Of a stretch of DNA of 64,000 nucleotides, positions 9,158-15,179 are shown piece after piece (positions within the stretch are counted from its first letter, which is position 1; each line of letters opens with the position of its first letter). The position numbers and the translations under genes are program-made. Below the pieces are notes generated by a model. That model searched no databases and was not told the origin of the DNA. It saw only the letters and a list, made by a program, of their open reading frames with translations. Source of the stretch: Streptomyces globosus (GTDB lineage: Bacteria > Actinomycetota > Actinomycetes > Streptomycetales > Streptomycetaceae); the NCBI RefSeq assembly GCF_003325375.1, contig NZ_CP030862.1, positions 6,689,501 to 6,753,500 on the forward strand. The letters are read 5' to 3'.

Positions 9158-11347
9158 CTACTCGTTCGTGTATTCCTCCACAACGGTCGCCCCGAGCTCG
9201 CGGACGATGAGGTCGTGCCCGGTCAGCGCGCTCTCGACGAGGTCGGGGTCGTCCTCCTCCGGTACGTCGTCCTCGGGCGCGACCGGCGGCGGTGCCTGCC
9301 GTACGGGCGCCTGCGGCGCGGCGGCGGCCTGCGGGGGCTGCTGCGGCGGCTGGTACTGCTGGGGCGGGGCGGACGGCTGCGGCGCGGGCGCCGGTGCCGC
9401 GGGAGCGGACGGGGCAGCCGGCGGCGGGCTGTGGGCCGGGGCGGGCGCGGCGGCCGGTGCCCCGTACGCCGGGGCGCCGTACGCGGACGGCTGCGGGGCG
9501 GGCTGGCCGCCGCCGACGACGGCGTCGATCTTCCAGTTGACCTGGAACTGCTCGGCCAGGACGGCCTTGAGCACGTCCTCGCTGCCGCTGCTCGCGAAGT
9601 TGTCGCGGGCTCCGGGGTTGGGGAAGCCGAGCTGGAGGGTGGTTCCGTCGAATCCGGTGACCTGGGCGTTCTGGCTGAGCAGGATCCAGGTGAAGCGGCG
9701 GCGGTTCTTGACGGCGTCGAGGATGCCGGGCCACATCGCCTGCACCTGCCCGGCGCCCGCCGCCATGCCCGGCGAAGGCTGCGCGGCCGGAGCCGCGGCG
9801 GCCGGGGCGGGAGCGGGGGCCGCGGCGGCCGCCGGGGCCGGTGCCGGTGCGGCGGGGGCGGGAGCGCCCTGCCCGGGCGCGGCCGCGGTGGGCCAGGCGC
9901 CGCGCACCCCGGAGCCGGGCTTGGCCGCCCCGGGCCACGCCCCCGGCGCCGCGGGAGCCTCCGCGGCGGGCGCGGCAGGCTGGGCGGGCTGGGCGGCGGG
10001 CGCGGCAGGCTGCGGCGGCGGCGCAGCGGCCACCGGCGCCATGGCGTGCGCCTCGGGACCGGGCGAGTACCCCATGGCGGGCTGCGGCGCCGCGGGCTGC
10101 ACGGCCGGCGGCGCGGCCACGGGCAGGGACACGGGCGCGGCGGGGGGCGCCCCGAGCGCCGCGGCCCCCGCCATGGCCGCGGCGGCCGCTCCGCCCCGCT
10201 CCAGCCGCTCCAGACGCGCCTGGATGGACCGCTCGTCGTCGAACGCCGCGGGCAGCAGCACCCGCGCACAGATCAGCTCCAGCTGGAGCCGCGGCGAGGT
10301 GGCGCCCCGCATCTCGGTCAGACCGGTGTTCACCAGGTCGGCGGCCCGGCTGAGCTCGGCCGCACCGAAGACGGACGCCTGCGCCTGCATCCGCTCCAGC
10401 ACATCGGCGGGGGCGTCGATCAGCCCCTTCTCCGCGGCGTCGGGCACGGCAGCGAGGATCACGAGGTCGCGCAGCCGCTCCAGCAGGTCGGCGACGAAGC
10501 GGCGCGGGTCGTTCCCGCCCTCGACGACGCGGTCGACGACCTCGAACGCGGCGGCCCCGTCCCCCGCGGCGAACGCGTCCACGACGGAGTCCAGCAGCGA
10601 CCCGTCCGTGTAGCCGAGCAGGGACGTCGCCATGGCGTACGTCACGCCCTCGTCGCCGGCGCCCGCGAGCAGCTGGTCCATGACGGACATCGAGTCACGC
10701 ACCGAGCCCGCGCCGGCCCGCACCACGAGCGGCAGCACACCGTCCTCGACCTTGGCGCCCTCACGGCCGCAGACCTCGCCCAGGTAGTCGCGCAGCGTCC
10801 CGGGCGGCACGAGCCGGAAGGGGTAGTGGTGCGTCCGCGACCGGATGGTCCCGATGACCTTCTCGGGCTCGGTGGTCGCGAAGATGAACTTCAGGTGCTC
10901 CGGCGGCTCCTCGACCACCTTCAGCAGGGCGTTGAAGCCCGCCGAGGTGACCATGTGCGCCTCGTCGATGATGTAGATCTTGTAGCGGCTCGACGCCGGC
11001 CCGAAGAACGCCTTCTCCCGCAGGTCACGGGCGTCGTCCACACCGCCGTGGGAGGCGGCGTCGATCTCGATCACGTCGATCGACCCCGGCCCGTTGCGCG
11101 CGAGGTCCCGGCAGGACTGGCACTCCCCGCACGGATCGGGAGTGGGACCCTGCTCACAGTTCAGGCACCGGGCCAGGATGCGCGCGCTGGTGGTCTTGCC
11201 ACAGCCGCGGGGCCCGCTGAACAGGTACGCGTGGTTGACCCGGTTGTTCCGCAGGGCCTGCATCAGCGGAGCGGTGACATGCTCCTGGCCGATGACCTCG
11301 GCGAACGACTCGGGGCGGTAGCGGCGGTACAGCGCAAGGGACGACAC
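9158..11347 (-). CDS. dnaX: DNA polymerase III subunits gamma/tau
   Basis: Clamp-loader ATPase (about 729 residues from the GTG at 11347, SSLALYRRYRPESFAEVIGQ). Domain I has Walker A GPRGCGKTTSARILA, a four-cysteine zinc module (CLNCEQGPTPDPCGECQSC), Walker B/DEAH in IYIIDEAHMVTSAGFNALLK, and sensor TTEPEKVIGTIRSR. Domain III follows. About residues 430-600 form an Ala/Pro-rich linker typical of actinobacterial tau. The C-terminal tau domain (AMWPGILDAVKNRRRFTWILL) precedes another Pro/Gln/Ala-rich stretch and an acidic end. The frame runs upstream to 11575, but that extension crosses the SRP RNA gene and is rejected. I see no need for a gamma-producing frameshift. Confidence 0.95.
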   Translation of the reverse strand: MSSLALYRRYRPESFAEVIGQEHVTAPLMQALRNNRVNHAYLFSGPRGCGKTTSARILARCLNCEQGPTPDPCGECQSCRDLARNGPGSIDVIEIDAASHGGVDDARDLREKAFFGPASSRYKIYIIDEAHMVTSAGFNALLKVVEEPPEHLKFIFATTEPEKVIGTIRSRTHHYPFRLVPPGTLRDYLGEVCGREGAKVEDGVLPLVVRAGAGSVRDSMSVMDQLLAGAGDEGVTYAMATSLLGYTDGSLLDSVVDAFAAGDGAAAFEVVDRVVEGGNDPRRFVADLLERLRDLVILAAVPDAAEKGLIDAPADVLERMQAQASVFGAAELSRAADLVNTGLTEMRGATSPRLQLELICARVLLPAAFDDERSIQARLERLERGGAAAAAMAGAAALGAPPAAPVSLPVAAPPAVQPAAPQPAMGYSPGPEAHAMAPVAAAPPPQPAAPAAQPAQPAAPAAEAPAAPGAWPGAAKPGSGVRGAWPTAAAPGQGAPAPAAPAPAPAAAAAPAPAPAAAAPAAQPSPGMAAGAGQVQAMWPGILDAVKNRRRFTWILLSQNAQVTGFDGTTLQLGFPNPGARDNFASSGSEDVLKAVLAEQFQVNWKIDAVVGGGQPAPQPSAYGAPAYGAPAAAPAPAHSPPPAAPSAPAAPAPAPQPSAPPQQYQPPQQPPQAAAAPQAPVRQAPPPVAPEDDVPEEDDPDLVESALTGHDLIVRELGATVVEEYTNE

Positions 11348-11432
11348 GTCTACGAGGTTATCCGGGCCCGCCGACAAACCGCCCCGCCGCACACCAGGCA
11401 GCCACCGCCCACTGCCCGCCCGGGAACGCAGA

Positions 11433-11525
11433 CGCCCCCCACGCACCCGCCAGAGCCCACTTACCCTTGCTGCCTTCCGGCCCTGGGGGAGTTGGGTGAG
11501 ATAGCGCCACGTGAGGGGCTGCCCC
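11433..11525 (-). ncRNA. ffs: Signal recognition particle RNA (4.5S, bacterial small type)
   Basis: On the minus strand the highly conserved SRP apical domain is visible: GGCCGGAAGGCAGCAAGGGT, the GGAA tetraloop and symmetric loop bound by Ffh. The flanking arms pair outward: CTCACCCAACTCCCC against complementary GGGTAAGTGGGC positions, and the closing stem GCCCCTCACG against CGTGGGGGGC. The ends are approximate to within a few nt. It sits between dnaX and tRNA-Ser(GGA), a common actinobacterial arrangement. Confidence 0.93.
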
Positions 11526-11595
11526 CACCCTAGCGGATGGAGCGCCCGGGTATCGAGTTCGCTAGCACCCCTCATCGTCTTGTATTGTTCGTCGC

Positions 11596-11680
11596 GGAGG
11601 ATTCGCCTAGAGGCCTAGGGCGCACGCTTGGAAAGCGTGTTGGGGGCAACCCCTCACGAGTTCGAATCTCGTATCCTCCG
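11596..11680 (+). tRNA. tRNA-Ser(GGA)
   Basis: An 85-nt class II tRNA with acceptor GGAGGAT/ATCCTCC, anticodon loop TTGGAAA (anticodon GGA) and a long variable arm. Degenerate copies of its 3' half recur at 13721 and 14853 in the accessory islet downstream, so it appears to have served as an integration target. Confidence 0.96.
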
Positions 11681-11701
11681 CAGCCGCCTGAACAGGCGAA
11701 A

Positions 11702-11738
11702 CGAAGAGCCGGACCGCTGATCGCGGTCCGGCTCTTCG
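11702..11738 (+). terminator. Terminator of tRNA-Ser(GGA)
   Basis: A perfect 16-bp inverted repeat (core AAGAGCCGGACCGC) with a 5-nt loop, 21 nt past the tRNA. A diverged version of this hairpin follows the tRNA-like scar at about 14925-14960. Confidence 0.85.
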
Positions 11739-11869
11739 GCATGCCCTGGTCTCAGTTTTGGTCTCATTTACTTCAGACATTCAGTAACGAACCATCCACA
11801 ACCGTGTCGCCAAGGGTTCACGCACATGTGCGCGCACGTCCGGGTCGGCGGTCACTACGATCGCCGATC
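11739..11869. other. Spacer with element-end-like sequence before the SBD-HNH gene
   Basis: This holds the motif CTGGTCTCAGTTTTGGTCTC (11746-11765) followed by ATTTACTTCAGACATTCAG. A close relative of the first part is at 13603-13622, and a decayed one at 14968-15018. The tail also contains an AT-richer patch that may be the promoter of the nuclease gene. Confidence 0.5.
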
Positions 11870-12829
11870 ATGGACTGGCTGGAGCGGACCGCAACGTTGA
11901 GGCAGTGGACCAAGGGTGGGGCGCGCGCTCCCCACAAGCCGCTGCTCTTCCTGTACGCCCTCGGCCGGTTCCAGCAGGACGCCGACGGGGGGCTGTTCTA
12001 CAGCGCGGTGGAGGAGGACCTGAAGCGGCTGCTGGCCGAGTACGGTCCGCCCAACAGGACGACGCCCGCCTACCCATTCCACCATCTGGTCAGCGACGGG
12101 GTGTGGGAAGTGCGCACCGACCGCGGCCCCGGCAGTCCCGGCAGCGCGGTGCGCGAGCTGCGGGCAACCAGGGCCGTCGGACAGCTGGCGCCGGAGCTGC
12201 GGGCGGCACTGCGGCGCGAGCCTTCACTGCTGGGCCGGCTCGCGCGCGTACTGCTCGACCAGCACTTCCCGCCCTCCCTGCACAGCGAACTGTGCGAAGC
12301 GATCGGGCTGGAGCTGGAGCCGACTGAGACCGGGCGGCTGTCGCCGGTGCGACGGGCGAGGGACCGGCGGTTGCGGGAGCTGGTGCTGACGGCTTACGAG
12401 TACCAGTGTGCCTTCTGCGGCTACGACGGGCGGATCGGAGCGGTTCCGGTCGGGCTGGAGGCCGCGCACGTGCGCTGGTGGGCGTTCGGCGGCCCCGATG
12501 ACGTCGACAACGGGCTCTGCCTCTGCTCACTGCACCACAAGCTCTTCGACAAGGGCGTCCTCGGTGTCGGCGACGGCCACCGCGTCCTCGTCTCGCAGCA
12601 CTTCGTCGGCCGCAGCCTTGCGGCCCGCGAACACGTCATAGCCCTCGCGGGCCGCCCTCTCATCGGCCCACAGCCAGGCGCACGCCCCGTGGCGGCGCAC
12701 CACCGCTCCTGGCACACCAGCCAGGTCTTCCACGGCACCCCGCGCCCCGGAGCAGATCTTCCGCGAAGTCGATCTCGCGAGGACTCGCGCAGCCGCCCGC
12801 AGGTCAGCCCTCGCACTCCCACGGGTTGA
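11870..12829 (+). CDS. Phosphorothioate-DNA-type restriction endonuclease (SBD + HNH)
   Basis: A 319-residue two-domain nuclease resembling ScoMcrA/SprMcrA-type type IV enzymes that cut phosphorothioate-modified DNA. The N-terminal ~150 residues (LERTATLRQWTKGGARAPHK then PLLFLYALGRFQQ, and YPFHHLVSDGVWEV) look like the sulfur-binding domain. The C-terminal half has a ββα-metal HNH fold: YQCAFCGYDGR, LEAAHVRWWAFGGPDD, DNGLCLCSLHHKLFDKGVLG. These carry the CxxC, the HNH His and the LHHxxFD signature. I chose ATG 11870 because a truncated paralogue at 18193 starts identically. The last ~35 residues (after QVFHGTPRPGA) look like read-through into neighbouring sequence, and the 3' end overlaps the convergent vapC relic by 26 nt. 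No dnd genes are in the window. Confidence 0.88.
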   Translation: MDWLERTATLRQWTKGGARAPHKPLLFLYALGRFQQDADGGLFYSAVEEDLKRLLAEYGPPNRTTPAYPFHHLVSDGVWEVRTDRGPGSPGSAVRELRATRAVGQLAPELRAALRREPSLLGRLARVLLDQHFPPSLHSELCEAIGLELEPTETGRLSPVRRARDRRLRELVLTAYEYQCAFCGYDGRIGAVPVGLEAAHVRWWAFGGPDDVDNGLCLCSLHHKLFDKGVLGVGDGHRVLVSQHFVGRSLAAREHVIALAGRPLIGPQPGARPVAAHHRSWHTSQVFHGTPRPGADLPRSRSREDSRSRPQVSPRTPTG

Positions 12830-13231
12830 GCAAGATCGCACCGGTCCGGGCCAGGTGCTTGATGTTCCGGCTCACCAGGGTCCACCCGTTCGCGAGGGCG
12901 GTGGCGGCGATCAGCGCATCCGGCGGATCGATGCTGGTTCCGGCGCTCTTCAGCTTCCGATGAAGAGCGAGGTACGCGAGGGCCTCCTGTTCTCCGATGG
13001 CCGCGATCCGGTCGCTGTAGTCAACGCGAATGCTGTCGAGCGCCCGCTCGAAAGCGGCACGCCGCACAGGTCCGGAGTCTGCGCGATGCCCGCCTCGATC
13101 TCCGCGATCGTGATGACACTCAGATAGAGACCAGTGGACGGGACCGAACGGGCCCAGGCCACAACAGCCGGAGACGGCTTCGGCCGGGTGGTTATCTCGG
13201 AGACCACGTTGGTGTCGAGCAGATAGATCAC
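12804..13231 (-). pseudogene. VapC-type PIN-domain toxin, frameshifted
   Basis: The start GTG (13231) overlaps the antitoxin stop as GTGA. The first ~54 codons encode a PIN domain N-terminus with the first acidic residue in LLDTNVVSEI and the conserved Glu in TIAEIEAGIAQ. The frame then breaks between 13079 and 13065. In the next frame the protein resumes as RRAAFERALDSIRV and continues through SIDPPDALIAATALANGWTL and VSRNIKHL to the stop at 12804. The total span is one base short of a multiple of three, so a single-base deletion explains it; the restored protein would be 142 residues. A sequencing error is possible. As read, the catalytic C-terminal Asp residues are out of frame, so the toxin is probably dead. 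Confidence 0.85.
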
Positions 13232-13503
13232 TCGCCGCCCGCCGCATCGTCGTAGGAACGCCGCCCGAACTCCAGACCCTCGAACGGAGCCGACTCAAGC
13301 CGATCAAGAAATCCGTCACTGCCGAGAGTGGCCCACCGGTGAAGCATCTCCGGTAGCGCGTCGATGTCGGTGTCGGCGAGCTCGGCGTCGAAGTGCCCGA
13401 GCTGCCGCTCGGGCAAGGACTCCCGGATCTCCCGAATCGTCCGCAGCGGATGCGGCTCTTCAGGCCGACGGGGCGGGAGCGGGAGGTTTGGGGCAGTACT
13501 CAT
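13228..13503 (-). CDS. Antitoxin partner of the frameshifted PIN toxin
   Basis: About 91 residues, starting MSTAPNLPLPPRRPEEPHPL. I chose ATG 13503 because GGAGGAACC sits at good spacing upstream; an in-frame ATG at 13518 has none. The product is small, Pro-rich at the N-terminus and acidic at the C-terminus (SAPFEGLEFGRRSYDDAAGG). Its stop overlaps the toxin start (GTGA), the usual toxin-antitoxin arrangement. I recognise no DNA-binding fold with certainty. It appears intact although the toxin is broken. Confidence 0.75.
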   Translation of the reverse strand: MSTAPNLPLPPRRPEEPHPLRTIREIRESLPERQLGHFDAELADTDIDALPEMLHRWATLGSDGFLDRLESAPFEGLEFGRRSYDDAAGGE

Positions 13504-13720
13504 GATCGGTTCCTCCACGAAGCGGTCCGCGGGCCCATACCTGAGGACAAGCCTAGGCTGGCCGGCGGTCCCGCAAGCTGGTTCCCGTCGAACCCAGGCT
13601 GCCTGGTCTCAGGTCTGGTCTCATTCGCCCCCGTACGGGCCCGTCCGGACGGGGTCAGCCCAAGCGCTACGCCGCAGGTCAGGACACATGCGACCTCACC
13701 TGGACCCGGGTACGAACATG

Positions 13721-13747
13721 TGGAAAGCGTGTTGGGGGCAACCCCTC
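13721..13747 (+). repeat. tRNA-Ser(GGA) fragment, scar copy B
   Basis: These 27 nt are identical to tRNA-Ser(GGA) positions 11629-11655 (anticodon loop through variable arm). Identity ends abruptly at 13748. The preceding sequence (TACGAACATG) is shared with scar copy C at 14853 but not with the real tRNA gene. It reads as a remnant of an integrated element's attachment site. Confidence 0.85.
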
Positions 13748-14054
13748 CCGGTCTCGCGCCGAGTCTTGAGCGCTCCACGCCCGCAATGCCGATACGAGCC
13801 CGGAACAGGCGCTCGCGGCACGAGGGGCGTCGCATCCCGTGGAGCCGCGGACCACGAGGGAGCCGGCCGGCCGCGGCACACGCCCGACCGGCGAACACCC
13901 GAACGCTCCGCCCTTCCGCACCGAACGAACTCCGACCTCCCCACCCGGACAGAGTGCGGCACGTTCGCGCACCTCCGAACCTCCACCCGAGCCCACTGCG
14001 GACACCCGACAGCCGCGAGGAAGAGAACGCAGCACAGCGATGAACCAGTGGAGG

Positions 14055-14081
14055 TATAATCTTTTCCATACTTGATATCAA
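14055..14081 (+). promoter_or_regulatory. vapBC promoter and candidate operator
   Basis: A perfect -10 hexamer TATAAT at 14055-14060 is striking in this genome. It is followed by the perfect palindrome TTGATATCAA (14072-14081), immediately before the Shine-Dalgarno AAGGAGGT (14080-14087). VapBC operons are usually repressed by the complex binding such palindromes; that role is inferred. No convincing -35 was found. Confidence 0.6.
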
Positions 14082-14092
14082 GGAGGTGTACC

Positions 14093-14308
14093 ATGAGTCG
14101 TACGGTGATCGACCTCGATGACGAACTGGTCGCGGACGTGGCCAAGGCTCTGGGGACCAGCACCAAGAAGGAGACGGTCAACACCGCCTTGCGCGAGGTG
14201 CTGGAGAACAGGCGGCGCGCGCTGGCCCTGACCCGCCTGCGCGCCGCGGCCGACGAGGGCTCATTCGATCTGACGCTCTTCGAGGACAAGCGGAACTACC
14301 GGCGGTGA
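14093..14308 (+). CDS. vapB: VapB-type antitoxin
   Basis: A 71-residue antitoxin. The N-terminus (SRTVIDLDDELVADVAKALG then TSTKKETVNTALREVLE) is the classic VapB ribbon-helix-helix of the VapB2 (DUF2191-like) type. The C-terminal tail (FDLTLFEDKRNYRR) is the toxin-neutralising part. ATG 14093 follows a perfect AAGGAGGT at 5-nt spacing. Its stop overlaps the toxin GTG by 4 nt. The gene is AT-richer upstream than its surroundings and sits in an islet with integration scars, which suggests horizontal origin. Confidence 0.92.
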   Translation: MSRTVIDLDDELVADVAKALGTSTKKETVNTALREVLENRRRALALTRLRAAADEGSFDLTLFEDKRNYRR

Positions 14309-14727
14309 ACGCGGCGCTCTACCTGATCGACACCAGCGCGCTCGCCCGCTTCATGCGGAACGACGCGGAGCAGTACGGCTGGGACCAGGCGGCAGCCGCC
14401 GGCCTGATCGCCACGTGCCCCGTCACGGAGCTGGAGTTCTTCTACAGCGCCCGGTCGGCAGCCGACCGGGCACGCGGCATTGAGGACATGCGGTTGCTCT
14501 TCGGCTGGGTTCCCGTCGACGACCGCGCCTACGACCGCGCCTGGCAGGTCCAGGAGGCCCTCACCAAGCAAGGCAAGCACCGCAGCGCAGGTGCGGTCGA
14601 CCTCGTCGTCGCAGCGACTGCCGAGCTGCAGGGGCTCACCCTCCTGCACTGTGACCACGACTTCGACTGCATCGCCGCAGTAACCGGCCAGCCCGTTCAG
14701 TGGTACGGCCCTGAGGGCCGTAAGTAG
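14305..14727 (+). CDS. vapC: VapC-type PIN-domain ribonuclease toxin
   Basis: A 140-residue PIN toxin, intact. The acidic residues expected for Mg2+ are all present: the first Asp in YLIDTSALARF, the Glu in CPVTELEFFYSAR, the Asp in AGAVDLVVAATAELQG, and the final Asp in LLHCDHDFD. The start is GTG 14305, overlapping vapB (GTGA). The family cleaves tRNA or rRNA when free of antitoxin. It is a different lineage from the broken toxin at 12804, with little sequence similarity beyond the PIN motifs. Confidence 0.93.
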   Translation: MNAALYLIDTSALARFMRNDAEQYGWDQAAAAGLIATCPVTELEFFYSARSAADRARGIEDMRLLFGWVPVDDRAYDRAWQVQEALTKQGKHRSAGAVDLVVAATAELQGLTLLHCDHDFDCIAAVTGQPVQWYGPEGRK

Positions 14728-15179
14728 CCGGGCAGAAGTTGCCGTTCTGGCTGCATTCACCTCCGTCCGGGGCCGTCCGAACGAAGGCCACGAGAACGCT
14801 CCGTCGCAGGCCAGGACGGGTACAGCCCCAGCCGGACAGCCGTACGAACATGTGGAGAGCGTGCCGGGGGCAACCCCTCACTCGTTCGAATCCCCTATCC
14901 TCCGCAGCCGCCTGAACAGGCACAACGCGAGGCCCGGCCGCGATACGCGGCTCGGATTCTCGCCGTGCTCTGGCCGCGTTTCTGGTTGCGTTTACAAGCG
15001 CCCGTTTCGAACATTCAGCGGATCCGGGCTGCCCGGCTCCCGCCCGCCCGCGGATGCCGGCGCCCGCCCACGGGGGAGTCCTGTCCCGTACGGCATCCTC
15101 GGATCACAGGGGTACGGCACCCTGGAAACCCCGCGGCGAGTCCCCGCTGCCATGATCCTGATCTCGCGAGGTGCCCGGC
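14728..15179. other. 452-nt non-coding stretch with scar copy C
   Basis: No gene is supported. The first 120 nt are a diverged repeat of the sequence upstream of scar copy B (compare 13615-13720). The tRNA-like scar follows at 14853-14921, then a decayed version of the tRNA-Ser terminator and of the following spacer, ending near ACATTCAG (15011-15018). Unique sequence leading to the next gene starts about there. Confidence 0.7.
14853..14921 (+). repeat. tRNA-Ser(GGA) 3' half, diverged scar copy C
   Basis: These 69 nt align with 11629-11697: the tRNA-Ser 3' half plus CAGCCGCCTGAACAGGC downstream, with about eight mismatches, several of which break the T-arm and variable-arm pairing. It lacks the 5' half of the tRNA, so it cannot be a functional tRNA. 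It is best read as an old attR-like site. Confidence 0.85.

Larger units (their letters stand above)
13504..14092. other. 589-nt stretch between two vapBC loci, with an attachment-site scar
   Basis: No gene is supported; the open frames here are shadows with poor codon bias. Three things are visible: an element-end-like motif near 13603-13632, the 27-nt exact match to tRNA-Ser(GGA) at 13721-13747, and the AT-rich vapB promoter/operator at 14055-14081. Confidence 0.7.

Noticed and set aside
9158..9900. Programmed frameshift in dnaX producing gamma
   Set aside because: No A-rich slip sequence with downstream stem was seen, and actinobacterial DnaX is usually made as tau only.
11348..11575. N-terminal extension of DnaX to 11575
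   Set aside because: It crosses the conserved SRP RNA gene and its residues are unlike any DnaX.
12804..13231. Treating the split VapC as two separate small genes
   Set aside because: The two pieces together give one complete PIN domain in the right order with a one-base phase change.
13504..14092. Open frames of 190-230 codons across the inter-vapBC gap
   Set aside because: Frames on both strands overlap scar sequence and lack codon bias and domain similarity.
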